Source: Linum tenue (Eukaryota; Streptophyta; Magnoliopsida; Malpighiales; Linaceae). Taken from it: a stretch of 64,000 bases of DNA. The position numbers and the translations under genes were made by a program. How positions within the stretch are numbered: the first letter of the stretch is position 1; each line of letters begins with the position of its first letter. The DNA is taken from positions 44,909,134 through 44,973,133 of the forward strand of contig CAMGYJ010000010.1 in the NCBI GenBank assembly GCA_946122785.1. Direction: 5' to 3'. This document shows positions 34,301 through 46,163 of the stretch, piece by piece. A model generated the notes under the pieces. That model searched no databases. It was not told the origin of the DNA and saw only the letters and a program-made list of their open reading frames with translations.

Positions 34301-37300
34301 GGTGAATTTATTCCGGGTCAATTTTTGGCAGATTCCAAAGGGCTACCATCACAGATATCGGGCTATTTTTCTTAAATGCAATTTTCTTTCGATTCTTGAG
34401 GCTACGGATCACGGGTTCATGCAGAGGCTATTCTCCATCGATAATGAAGTCTATTGATCATATTCTCCACGGGTGATAAGTCCATTAAGCATTGATTTGT
34501 TCCAATTTATTATCCGATGGCATTTTCGTAATTTTTGGAAGACAAAAGGCCATTGTCTTTGGATTTTGGAGGCTACAGATTGCGGATTCGGCCTGCGGCT
34601 ATTTTTTAATGATGATTAAGTCCATTAAACACCTATTTGGGCGAATTTATTCCAGATCAATTTTTGGCAGATTCCAAAGGGGTACCTCACAAATTTCGGG
34701 CGGTTTTTTGCTAAATGCAATTTTCTTTCGATTCTCGAGGCTACAGATCGCGGGTTCTTGCTGAGACTATTTTCCATCGATAATGAAGTCTATTGATCCT
34801 ATTCTCCACGAGTGATAAGTTCATTAAGCACCGATTTGTTCCAATTTATTATGAGATGGCATTTTTGTAATTTTTTGACGACGAAATGCCATTTTTCTTT
34901 GGATTTTGAAGGCTACAAATTGCGGATTCTGCCTGAGGGGATTCTTTAATGATGATTAATTCCATTAAACACCGATTTGGTTGGATATATTTTGGGTAAA
35001 TTTTTGGAAAATTCCAAAGGGGTACTATCACAGATTTCAAGCGATTTTTCTCAAATGCAATTTTCTTTCGATTCTGGAGGCTACAGATCACGGGTTCAGG
35101 CCGAGGCTATTCTCCATCGATAATGAAATCTATTGATCCTATTCTCCACGGTTGATAAGTCCATTAAGCACCAATTTGGTCCAATTTATTATCGGATTGC
35201 ATTTTCGTAATTTTTGGACGACGAAAGGCCATTTTCTTTGGATTTTGGACGCTACAGATCACGAATTTGCCCTGTGGCTATTCTTCAACGATGATTAAGT
35301 CCATTAAGCACCGATTTATGAGGATTTATTCCAGGTCAATTTTTGGCAGATTCCAAAGGGGTACCATCACAGATTTCGGGCGATTTTTCTAAAATGCCAT
35401 TTTCTTTCTATTCTTGAGGCTACAGATCACGGATTCAGACAGAGGCTATTCTCCACCGATAATGAAGTCTATTGATCCTATTCTCCACGGGCAATAAGTC
35501 CATTAAGCACCGATTTGGTCTAATATATTATCGGACGACATTTTCGTAATTTTTGGACGACGAAAGGTCATTTTCTTTGGATTTTGGAGGCTACAGATTG
35601 CGGATTCGGCCTGAGGCTATTCTTTAAAGATGACTAAGTCCATTAAACACCGATTTGGGCGAATTTATTCCGGGTCAATTTTTGGCAGATTCCAAAAGGG
35701 TACCATCACAGATATCGGGCTATTTTTCTTAAATGCAATTTTCTTTCGATTCTTGAGGCTACGGATCACGGGTTCATGCCGAGGCTATTCTCCATCGATA
35801 ATGAAGTCTATTGATCATATTCTCCACGGGTGATAAGTCCATTAAGCACTGATTTGTTCCAATTTATTATCCGATGGCATTTTCGTAATTTTTGGAAAAC
35901 AAAAGGCCATTTTCTTTGGATTTTGGAGGCTACAGATTGCAGATTCGGCCTGAGGCTATTTTTTAATGATGATTAAGTCCATTAAACACCTATTTGGGCG
36001 AATTTATTCCGGGTCAATTTTTGGCAGATTCCAAAGGGGTACCTCACAAATTTCTGGCGATTTTTTGCTAAATGCAATTTTCTTTCGATTCTCGATGCTA
36101 CAGATCACGGGTTCTTGATGAGGCTATTCACCACCGATAATGAAGTCTATTGATCCTATTCTCCATGAGTGATTAGTCCATTAAACACCAATTTGTTCCA
36201 ATTTATTATGAGATGTCATTTTCGTAATTTTTGGACGACGAAAGGCCATTTTATTTGGATTTTGCAGGCTACAGATTGCGAATTCTGTCTGAGGGAATTC
36301 TTTAATGATGATTAAGTCCATTAAACACCTTGAGTCGATTTTTGGAAAATTCCAAAGGGGTACTATCAAAGATTTCAGGCGATTTTTCTCAAATGCAATT
36401 TTCTTTTGATTCTGGAGGCTACGGATCACGGGTTCAGGCCGAGGCTATTCTCCATCGATAATGAAGTCTATTGATCCTATTCTCCACGGTTGATAAGTCC
36501 ATTAAGCACCGATTTGGTCCAATTTATTATCGGATTGCATTTTCGTAATTTTTCGACGACACGGTTGATAAGTCCATTAAGCACCGATTTGGTCCAATTT
36601 ATTATCGGATTGCATTTTCGTAATTTTTGGACGACGAAAGACCATTTTCTTTGGATTTTGGACGCTACAGATCACAAATTCGCCCTGTGGCTATTCTTCA
36701 ACGATGATTAAGTCCATTAAGCTCCGATTTGTGGGGATTTATTCCGGGTCAATTTTTGGTAGATTCCAAAGGGGCACCATCACAAATTTCGGGCGATTTT
36801 TCCAAAATGCCATTTTCTTTCTATTCTTGAGGCTACAGATCACGGATTCAGGCTGAGGCTATTCTCCACTGATAATGAAGTCTATTGATCCTATTCTCCA
36901 CGAGTAATAAGTCCATTAAGCACCGATTTGGTCTAATATATTATCGGATGACATTTTCGTAATTTTTGGACGACGAAAGGCCATTTTCTTTGGATTTTGG
37001 AGGCTACAAATCACGGATTCGCCCTGAGGCTATTCTTCAACAATGACTAAGTCCATTAAGCACCGATTTGAGAAGATTTATTCCGGGTCAATTTTTGACA
37101 GATTCCAAAGAGGTACCATTACAAATTTCGGGCGATTTTTCCGAAATGCCATTTTCTTTCGATTCTTGAGGCTACAAATCACAGATTCAAGCAGATGCTA
37201 TTCTCCACCGATAATTAAGTCTATTGATCCTATTCTCCACGGGAAATAAGTCCATTAAGCACCGATTTGGTTCAATATATTATCGGATGGCATTTTCGTA

Positions 37301-37390
37301 ATTTTTGGACGACGAAATGCCATTTTCTTTGGATTTTGGAGGCTACAGATTGCGGATTCGGCCTTAGGCCATTCTTTAAAGATGACTAAG
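22335..37390. repeat. Satellite array, about 340-bp dimeric units (left segment)
   Basis: Head-to-tail units recur at 339-342 bp. For example, equivalent points lie at 26562 and 26901, 28581 and 28920, and 29602 and 29942. Each unit has two related halves. The A half is about 199 bp and contains AAAGGGGTACCATCACAG and TATTGATCCTATTCTCCAC. The B half is about 140 bp and contains GGATGGCATTTTCGTAAT. Both start TCCATTAAGCACCGATTTG and share a CATTTTCTTT...GAGGCTACAGATCACGGATTC core. Most A halves keep a GGTACC (KpnI) site. Short open frames of about 67 codons recur in A halves but are by-products of the repeat. Confidence 0.96.
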
Positions 37391-37395
37391 TCCAT

Positions 37396-38319
37396 TGATA
37401 GCACCCAGCCAGGGTGTTTGATTCTCAACCCGAATTTGAACAAACAAACTCTGCAACTTGAACGAGAATCAAGCCGCCAACTTCAATCTAAAAGAACAAC
37501 AATAGTGGAACTCTTGTGCAATCCTACACCTGGAGGAAGGCTCAAGAAGTATACGTCGAAGCTCGCCCACGATCAAGGTGGAATTTGATCGATACAAGAG
37601 CAAAATCGAACTTGGTTGTCTCGGCCAAGCTCTCAACCAAAAAACTATAGATGCGAGACTTAGTTTTAGGGTTTTCTTTGATTATTCAACTCAACCGCCT
37701 TGTACAATACGTCCCCTAGGCCTTAAATAGAGATTACAATGATTCTGGAAAGCAAAAGAAACCAAAACAAATAAGGTAATCCAAAACTGTCCCAATTCTA
37801 AAACAAAACGGAAACTTAAAAATGCAAGTAACTAGCTGGTGTCGATGTCAACTTGGAGGCCCTCGTTCTCCATCCTCCCGCTTCCGATTGGATCATCCAA
37901 TACCTTGTTTCTGTACTAGAACATGCGAACTTTCATGTGGACTAAACGTTGAAGCCAGATTCCCATCCGTCCATCGTGCCCTGAGCTTCAAAGTGGCCTT
38001 CTCGACACTGTTCCATGCCTTAGGCAAAAACTGGCAGTTTGCCTGTGTTGGGATAGACTTTTGATGAGCTCGAAAACCACTCTTCCCAGCATCAACTCGA
38101 GCTCCCAGACACTCCACGTTGCAAAGGGAGTTACCATCTACAAACCAAACCTTCCAAACCCCATTTTCATCCATCCAATCGAGAGAATTATACTTGCTAA
38201 GAGGGCTACCCGAAACAGCTTCCATACTTAACCAAAATCCCAGGTCTTCCCAGCAAGTTGAATTGGGTTCTTGACTCAACAATTTCCACTTGTAGATTGA
38301 TCCGTTTGGGATCATATCA
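37396..38319 (-). mobile_element. Solo LTR inserted in satellite, 924 bp
   Basis: The insert starts TGATAGCACCC and ends GGATCATATCA (TG...CA with a short TGATA/TATCA inversion). It is flanked by a perfect 5-bp duplication TCCAT (37391-37395 and 38320-38324). The satellite reads continuously once it is removed and matches the unit at 35630. In minus orientation a TCTCTATTTAAGG box near 37717-37729 and a downstream leader-like stretch fit a U3-R-U5 layout. It has no internal region. The family is unassigned. Confidence 0.85.
37893..38312 (-). other. 143-codon open frame inside solo LTR U3
   Basis: An open frame occupies most of the presumed U3. Its first upstream ATG lies in the target duplication; the first ATG inside the LTR is at about 38315-38313. 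The product would be Trp-rich with no membrane segment, for example YKWKLLSQEPNSTCWEDL and NGVWKVWFVDGNSLCNV. I do not recognise the family. It may be chance or captured coding sequence. Confidence 0.4.
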
Positions 38320-41300
38320 TCCATTAAACACCGATTTGGGCGAATTTATTCCGGGTCAATTTTTGGCAGATTCCAAAAGGGTACCATCACAGATATCGGG
38401 CTATTTTTCTTAAATGCAATTTTCTTAAGTCCATTAAGCAACGATTTGGTCCAATTTATTATCGGATTGCATTTTCGCAATTTTTGGACGACACGGTTGA
38501 TAAGTCCATTAAGCACCGATTTGGTCCAATTTATTATCGGATTGCATTTTCGTAATTTTTGGACGACGAAAGACCATTTTCTTTGGATTTTGGACGCTAC
38601 AGATCACGAATTCGCCCTGTGGCTATTCTTCAACGATGATTAAGTCCATTAAGCACCGATTTGTGGGGATTTATTCCGGGTCAATTTTTGGCAGATTCCA
38701 AAGGGGTACCATCACAAATTTCTGGCGATTTTTCCGAAATGCCATTTTCTTTCTATTCTTGAGGCTACAGATCACGGATTTAGGCCGAGGCTATTCTCCA
38801 CCGATAATGAAGTCTATTGATCCTATTCTCCATGGGCAATAAGTCCATTAAGCACTGGTTTGGTATAATTTATTATCGGATGTCATTTTCGTAATTTTTG
38901 GACGACGAAATGCCATTTTCTTTGGATTTTGGAGGCTACAGATCACAGATTCGCCCTGAGGCTATTCTTCAACAACGACTAATTCCATTAAGCACCGATT
39001 TGAGAGGATTTATTCCGCGTCAATTTTTGGCAGATTCCAAAGAGGTACCATCACAGTTTCGGACGATTTTTCCGAAATGCCATTTTCTATCCATTCTTGA
39101 GGCTACATATCACAGATTCAAGCATATGCTATTCTCCACCGATAATAAAGTCTATTGATCCTATTCTCCACGGGCAATAAGTCCATTAAGCACCAATTTG
39201 GGCCAATTTATTATCGGATGGCATTTTCGTAATTTTTTTGGGACGAACGGCCATTTCTTTGGATTTTGGAGGCTACAGATCACGAATTCAGCTTGAGGCT
39301 ATTCTTCAATGGTGACTACGTCCATTAAGCACCGATTTTGGCGGATTTATTCCGGGGGTCAATTTTTGACAGATTACAAAGGGTTACCATCACAGATTTC
39401 AGGCGATTATTCAGATATGTCATCTTCTTCGATTCTCGAGGCTACATATCACGGCTTCAGGCCGAGTGTATTCTCCAGCGATAGTGAAGTTTATTGATCT
39501 TATTCTCCACGAGTGATAAGTCCATTAAGCACCGATTTTGGCCAATTTATTTTAGGATGTTAGTTTCGTTATTCTTTGGGCGACATAAGGCCATTTTCTT
39601 TTTATTTTGGAGGCTACAGATCACGAATTCGGCCTGAGGCTATTCTTCAACGATGACTAAGTCCATTAATCACCGATTTGGGCGGATTTATTCTGGGTAA
39701 TTTTTGGCAGATTCCAAAGGAGTATCATCACAAAATTCGGGAGATTTTTTCGAAATGTCATTTTCTTTCTATTCTGGAGACTACATATCAGAGATTCATG
39801 CCAAGGCTATTCTCCACCTATAATGAAGTCTATTGATCCTATTCTCCACGGGTGAAAGCACGGATTTGGACCAATTTATTATCGGATGGCATTTTCATAA
39901 TTTTTTGGGCGACGAAAGGTCATTTTCTTTGGATTTTGGAGGATACAAATTACGGATTTGGCCTGAGACTATTCTTTAACGATGATTAAGTCCATTAAAC
40001 ACCGATTTGGGCGAATTTATTCCTGATCAATTTTTGGCAGATTCCAAATCACAGATTTTGGGCGATTTTTTCGAAATGTCATTTTCTTTCGATTCTTGAG
40101 CCTATAGATCATGAATTCAGCCCGAGGCTATTCTCCACCGATAATGAAATCTATTCATCCTATTCTCCACGTGTGGTAAGTCCATTAAGCACCGATTTGG
40201 TCCAATTTATTATCGGATGACATTTTCGTAATATTTTGGGACACGAATCTTTGGATTTTTTAAGCTACAGATCACGGATTCTGCCTGAGGTTATTCTTTA
40301 ACAATGATTAAATCTATTATGCACCGATTTGGGTGGATTTATTCCGGGTCAATTTTGGGCAGATTCAAAAGGGGTACCATCACATATTTTGGGCGGTTTT
40401 TTCTAAAAGCCATTTTCTTTCGATTCCTGAGGCCACATATCACGGATTCAAGCCGTGGCTATTCTCCATCTATAATGAAATCTATTGATCATATTCTCCA
40501 TGGGTGATAAGGTCATTAAGCACCGATTTGGGACAATTTATTTTTGGATGGTATTTTCGTAATTTTTTGGGCGACGAAAGGCCATTTTTTTTGGATTTTG
40601 GAGGCTAAAGATTACGGATTCTGTGTTAGGTATTCTCTAACGATGATTAATTCCATTAAACATCGATTTGGGTGGATTTATTATGGGGCCATTTTTGGCA
40701 GATTTCAAAGGGCGATTTTTCCGAAATGTCATTTTCTTTTGATTCTTGAGCCTACAGATCACGGATTCCGGTCGATGCTATTCTCCACCTATAATGAAGT
40801 CTATTGATCTTATTCTCCACGAGTGATATGTCCATTAAGCACTGATTTGGGCCGATTTATTTTCAAATTGCATTTTCGTAATTTTTTGGGCGGCAAAAGG
40901 CCATTTTCTTTGGATTTTGAAGGCTACAGATCATGGATTCTGCCTAAGGCTATTCTTCAATCATGATTAAGTCCATTAACCACCAATTTGGGAGGATTTA
41001 TTAAGGGTCAATTTTTGGCAGATTCCAAAGGTACCCATCACAGATTTCGGGCAATTATCCGAAATGTCATTTTCTTTCGATTCTGGAGGCTACTGATCAC
41101 GGATTTAGGCCGAGACTATTCTCCACCGATAATGAAGTCTATATATCTTATTCTCCACGGGTGATAAGTCAATTAAGCACTTATTTGGGCCAATTTATTT
41201 TCGGATGGCATTTTCGTAATTTTTTGGGCGACAAAAGCCATTTTCTTTGAATTTTGAAGGCTACAGATCACGGATCGAACTGAGTTTATTCTTTAACAAT

Positions 41301-42777
41301 GATTAAGTCCATTAAGCACCGATTTGGGCGGATTTATTTCGGGTAAACTTTTGGCAGATTCCAAAGGGTTACCATCAGATACTTCCGACGATTATTCCGG
41401 AATGTAATTTTCATTCGATTCTCTAGGCTACAGATCACGGATTCAGGCAGAGACTATTCTCTACCGATAAAGAAGTCTATTGATCTGATTCTCCATGGGT
41501 GATTAGTCCATTAAGCACCGGTTTCCAATTTATTTTCGGATGGCATTTCGTAATTTTTTTGGCGGCGAGAGGCCATTTTCTTTGGATTTTGAAGGCTACA
41601 GATAACAGATTCGACCCGAGGCTATTCTTTAATGATGATTAAGTCCATTAAGCACCGACTTGGGCAGATTTATTTCGAGTCAATTTTTGGCAGATTTCAA
41701 AGGGGTACCATAACATATTTCAGACGATTTTTCCGAAATGCCATTTTCTTTCGATTCTGGAGGCTACATATCACGGATTCAGGCCGAGGCTATTCTCCAC
41801 GGATAATGAATCAATTGATACTATTCTCCACGGGTGATAAGTCCATTAAGCACCGATTCGGGCCAATTTATTTTTGGATGGCATTTCGTAATTTTTTGGG
41901 CGACGAAATGTCATTTTCTTTGGATTTTGGAGGCTAAAGGTCACGGATTCGGCATAAGGCTATTCTTTAACGATGATTAAGTCAATTAAGCACCGATTTG
42001 GGCGGATTTATTTCGAGTCAATTTTTGGCAGATTTCAAAGGGGTACCTTAACAGATTTCGGACGATTTTTCCGAAATGTCATTTTCTTTCGATTCTGGAG
42101 GCTACAGATCAAGGATTCAGGCCGAGGCTATTCTCCACCGATAATGATGTCTATTGATGTTATTCTCCACGGTTGATAAATACATTAAGCACCAATTTGG
42201 GCCAATTTATTTTCGGATGACATTTTTATAATTTTTTGGGTGCCAAAAGTCCATTTTCTTTGGCTTTTGATGGCTACAGATCACAGATTTGGCATGAGGC
42301 TATTCTTCAACGATGATTAAGTCCATTAAGCACCTATTTGGGCGGATTTATCCTAGATCAATTTTTGGAAGATTTCAAAGGGGTACCATCACAAATTTCG
42401 GACGATTTTTTTGAAATGCCAATTTCTTTCGATTCTGGAGGCTACAGATCACAGATTCAAATCGAGGCTATTCTTCACGAATAATGAAGTCTATTGATCT
42501 TATTCTCCACGGTTGATAAGTCCATTAAGCACCAATTTGAGCCAATTTATTTTCCGATAACAACTTTGTAATTTTTTGGGCGGCGAAAGTCCATTTTCTT
42601 TGGATTATGAAGGCTACAGATCACGGATTCGGCCTGAGGCTATTATTTAATGATGATTCAGTCCATTAAGCACCAATTTTGGCGGATTTATTCTGGGTCA
42701 GTTTTTGGCAGATTCCGAAGGGGTTCCATAACAGATTTCGGGCGATTTTTCTGAAATATCATTTTCATTCTATTTTG
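38320..42777. repeat. Satellite array, about 340-bp dimeric units (middle segment)
   Basis: This continues the same A/B dimeric satellite after the solo LTR, with more diverged units toward the right. A truncated unit near 38425 joins an A half directly to a B half. The segment ends within the CATTTTC...TTTTGG core at about 42777, where gypsy sequence begins. Confidence 0.95.
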
Positions 42778-42785
42778 GTGGGCAA

Positions 42786-43672
42786 GATGCCATGCAAGAT
42801 CATAGAAAGGGTTACCTTGCTCCTCCGCACTCGTGACTTGGTCTTCAAAGTTGGTCTCGGGAAGGGGAAAGTGATGAGAGTCAATCAATAAAACCTTCTT
42901 GTTCATACTCACCACGGGAGCTCTCCGGGGTGAGCTCGTCTTGCTCCACATGGTTGTGATTGATCGCTCCTTCAACCTCCTCTTTCTCCTCCAACAATGA
43001 GAGGCGATAGCTTTCACAAGCTCGTGCCACTTTCTCTTCTAGTGTCAAACCGGGAGGAGGGAGGGGTTGGAAATCCATGTGGGAGCTCATTCTTCCAAAG
43101 GTCTCATGGCTTGCCTCTTCAACCTCCTCTTTCTCTTCTTCAAATGGCAGGAGGCGATTGTGAGCAAGTTGTGCACATGCTTGTTCAATAAGCTCTCCTT
43201 ACCTCTACGTCCGTCGAAGGAGCTCCTCTGATTCCCGAAGAAAGGTTGAGTCGATAGGGCCGGTGATGGGAAGGTCCAAATTGGAGCATCCCTCGTCGGT
43301 ACCCCGGGCAAATTTCTCCATCATGAGCTCCCAGTTTCTCTTTGGCTCCGGTTTTGAAGTGGCACATGGTCTTGATGATCGTCCCATGAAGGCTTCCATG
43401 GCCAACTCCAACTTGGATTTCTCCTCGGGTGGTGGAGGGAAATCTTCTTGGTATGGGGAAGCCTCTTCATACCCCCAATGGTATGGTTGTTCTTCTTGGA
43501 AGGGGGGTTGGTGATAGAACCTGTATCCTTGGCTTCCCCCTTCTTGTTCACTCCATGAAGCTCCGCGGTACCCCCATTCGGGTGGTTGTGGATACCCCCA
43601 CCTATTGTAGACAAAATCAAACAAACACAAACCACCCTTCTGAGAAGAGTGGGTAAACAAAACACAACACAA
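42786..43672 (-). pseudogene. Gypsy gag-like fragment
   Basis: The main frame (43672-43205) has tandem aromatic/Gly/Pro-rich pieces (WGYPQPPEWGYRG, YHQPPFQEEQPYHWGYEE). These precede KLELAMEAFMGR and NWELMMEKFARGTDE, which resemble the repeated amphipathic gag segments of Athila-type elements. Coding continues in other frames to 42881 (LEEKVARACESYRLSLLEE) with stops between. It is non-functional and partial. Confidence 0.6.
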
Positions 43673-43719
43673 AACGGCTAATTAACGACCTAACCCTTTT
43701 TCAAATAACCTAGAATGGT

Positions 43720-43737
43720 TCCCCGGCAACGGAGCCA
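43720..43737 (-). promoter_or_regulatory. Primer binding site, tRNA-Asp type
   Basis: The minus strand reads TGGCTCCGTTGCCGGGGA, six bases inside the LTR end. This complements the 3' end of plant tRNA-Asp with one mismatch (TGGCGCCGTTGCCGGGGA expected). Such a PBS is known for Athila/Tat/Ogre-group gypsy elements. Confidence 0.8.
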
Positions 43738-44046
43738 AAAACTTGACTCACACAAAACACCACACTAGAAACCCCCTCTAGAGCCCAAGTTCTTAAACTC
43801 TAGAGGGGTGCAGCATAGGGCAAGTCAGTTTTAATTATCAACCCGAGCCGATCCATGTACCTCTACTTCAATCACTTAGGTTGTTATCTAATGGAACTAC
43901 AAACTAAACAAGCAAAGAAAAGTAAATAAAGGAAAATTCTAACTAAGGGAGCTTCACCCAGGGGTTGCTTCCCCCTAACTAGCTACCACGACTCGTTGGA
44001 TTGAATGGAGTCGTGTGGTGTAGGTGGTTGTGAACCGCGAGGGTGA

Positions 44047-44215
44047 GCAACTAGTGATCGATTTGTCACGGAATCAATTCACTAGCGATCGATTTGTCAC
44101 AGAATTGATCCACTCACGACGTCTAGGGGAACCACTAGGAGGAGCAACTAGTGATCCATTTGTCAGGGGATGGATTCACTAGAGATCGATTTTTCACCGA
44201 ATCGATCCTCTCACT
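44047..44215. repeat. Imperfect tandem repeats with CGATC words
   Basis: Four imperfect copies of a unit of roughly 35-60 bp are seen. Each has ACTAGNGATCGATTTGTCAC followed by a GAATNGATNCACTC-like half. They alternate with spacer and lie inside the gypsy LTR. Confidence 0.65.
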
Positions 44216-44695
44216 CAATCTCTAGGGGTTGCCTAGGTCTCTCCCTCAAACCGGTGTTTGAGCGGCTTAATCACGACCAACCTATATGCAAACTTGATTC
44301 AAGGGGCATGCTCATCTCTAACCTAGATAGTAGGCACAAAGTGCCAAGGAAAACCAAGCTTGTCAAGCCAAACTGAAAAGGTGTGGTTTTCCTCTAATCT
44401 AGGTTAAGCAAGCACACAAGATTTGGAAAGCACAACTAAGCACAATCATGATTCACCATGAAAACACCTCTAATACTCAAATTGATGCAAACCCATACAA
44501 AATCATTCAATCTAAACAAGTAATTACAAAGTATTAGTTAGAGATCTACAACATCCAAGAGAAAAGAGTGAGTTTCTAGAGAGAGAAGAGATGGATTACA
44601 AATTTGAGCTCAAGATCTTCTTCTTTTTCTTCTAGGCTTGAATCCTTGTCTTCAAGATTCACCCAAGCCTCCAATGATGCTCCAAGATCACTTTA

Positions 44696-44710
44696 ACACA
44701 CACACACACA

Positions 44711-44743
<33 letters not shown>
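44696..44743. repeat. (CA)n(CT)n compound microsatellite
   Basis: An uninterrupted CA run passes directly into a CT run, about 48 bp in total, inside the gypsy LTR. Confidence 0.95.
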
Positions 44744-44746
<3 letters not shown>

Positions 44747-44861
44747 AGAACTCTCCTTTGGTGTTTTTGGGCAAACCCTAGAGAGGGAATTGAATTTATC
44801 TCCAAAAATCAGCTCCCATTTTCTCTCTCCCCGCTGCTATCTTCATATTTACCCGAAAGTG

Positions 44862-45105
44862 ACCAGTTCACGGACGCGTTGGTCAGTTCACGACCGTGAA
44901 TACCTAAACGCGTCCGTGAACTTAGTCATCTCCAAAGCGCACCGCTTCCCTCTCATGGGTTCACGGTTAATGGTCCCAGTTCACGGTCTTAGCGACCGTG
45001 AACTCCCTTGGCGTCCTAAGACCGTGAACTCCCTTGTTTGACCGTGAACTGCGGCTGTTTCCTGGACGCCTGCACTTCACTGTTACGGGGCAACTGTCAC
45101 GGTCG
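44862..45105. repeat. Cluster of short TTCACGG/CCGTGAA inverted words in LTR
   Basis: GTTCACGG and CCGTGAAC words occur about a dozen times in both orientations, for example GTTCACGACCGTGAA, CAGTTCACGGTC and GACCGTGAACTCCC. They occupy the part of this LTR equivalent to the CCCGGTCGGGTA cluster in the related solo LTR. Confidence 0.75.
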
Positions 45106-45299
45106 GACTTTTCTTCGGTTTTTGCGCTTTTTGACCTCCAATTATCCCAAAACTCGTCCTCGACCCTTCCACACATGCTAGGACCTGAAATGTATCAAAA
45201 CAAGCACAACCTAGCGTGAAATATGTCGAGGAACGATGAAATATTAAGCTAATCGAATAAAAAATGAGGGGTAAAATGTGTACATTTGGGCCCGAATCA

Positions 45300-45347
45300 G
45301 AAGACTATTGATCCTATTCTCCACATGTGATAAGTCCATTAAAATTA
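45300..45347. repeat. Terminal fragment of satellite array
   Basis: The sequence GAAGACTATTGATCCTATTC through AAGTCCATTAAA matches the end of an A half, then changes to unrelated sequence. This is the right edge of the array. Confidence 0.88.
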
Positions 45348-45369
45348 CCTTGCTCGCTGTCCTCGTTCT

Positions 45370-45914
45370 TAGGGATGGCAATTACCCACCCATGGGTAAT
45401 TATACCAAAATCCAAGTAGACCCATTGATAATGGGTTGGGTATGGGTGAAGTGCATATGGGTTTGAGTAAGGTATGAATATTGCTTCCATAATCTAAATG
45501 GGTATGGGTTGGATATAGATATCCATTTACTTGAGGCTGTTTTAACTACACATGCAAAAATTGGACCTATTTGTAAAACTTGAAAATTTTAGGTACCAAA
45601 ATGTAAGACCAACAAAATTTAGGTACCAAAATGTAATTTTCCATCGATATTTTGAGGACTTATATGCAAAAAAAATTAAATTTAGGTACTAAATATGCAT
45701 ATCTATTAAGTTTAGGTACCAAACTGTAATTTATATTTGGGCATGGGTACAAACCCAAATCCATTTGTTATAAACCCAACCCAACCCAAAGTAAATGGGT
45801 ATGGGGTACAAACCCATCAAACTCTACCCATATCCATTTATTTGGATTTTATACCCAACCCAATTGGTTTAGATAATTAAAAACCCATGGGTATGGGCAA
45901 AATTGACATCCTAA
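45370..45914. mobile_element. hAT-type MITE, 545 bp
   Basis: It starts TAGGGATGGCAATTA and ends AAATTGACATCCTAA, with inverted termini. The 8-bp target duplication CTCGTTCT lies at 45362-45369 and 45915-45922. The interior repeats ATGGGTA/TACCCAT words in both orientations. 8-bp duplications and these termini fit the hAT superfamily. No transposase is seen. Confidence 0.85.
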
Positions 45915-46154
45915 CTCGTTCTTCTTCGGAAATATTGACCCAACGATCCAAACCGATACTAACTAATGATTCTGGATGATCTGAATCTTCTGTCCACGGT
46001 CAACTCTCGGACTTTTTCAACAGAAAACGACTCAAGAGTGCTATTGGAAAAAAAATGGCTCTTGTCAGTTTCTACGAACCTACAGCAGGCAGCAGACTCA
46101 AGCCTGGAAGTGGCCTAGTTGACTGCAAAACAGGGTCAACTCAACAACACAGCT

Positions 46155-46163
46155 CTATATATT
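46155..46163 (+). promoter_or_regulatory. Putative TATA box of RPW8-domain gene
   Basis: CTATATATT lies about 135 bp upstream of the ATG at 46295, a plausible plant core promoter spacing. Confidence 0.5.

Larger units (their letters stand above)
42778..45299 (-). mobile_element. Truncated Ty3/gypsy-type element (gag fragment, PBS, 5' LTR)
   Basis: On the minus strand the order is LTR (45299-43744), primer binding site, leader and partial gag, then an abrupt junction with satellite at about 42778. The satellite resumes at 45300 in the same orientation with a small gap in unit phase (about 45 bp missing). This fits an inserted element whose 3' part was deleted together with a bit of satellite. 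The PBS and gag style suggest the Athila/Tat group, but no RT is present to prove it. Confidence 0.82.
43744..45299 (-). repeat. Gypsy-type LTR, 1556 bp
   Basis: It is bounded by TG (TGACTCACAC at 43744) and CA (CCCGAATCA at 45299) and abuts the primer site. Both ends correspond to those of the solo LTR at 16324-17686. The interior includes a (CA)n(CT)n microsatellite, a cluster of imperfect tandem repeats and a cluster of short inverted TTCACGGTC-type words. Confidence 0.82.

Noticed and set aside
22652..42176. Dozens of recurring open frames of about 67 codons (MIKSIKHRFG...-like) along the array, suggesting a tandem gene family
   Set aside because: They coincide with the A half of each satellite unit and inherit openness from the repeat. 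Units with frameshifts, stops or truncations are interspersed, and there is no promoter or domain.
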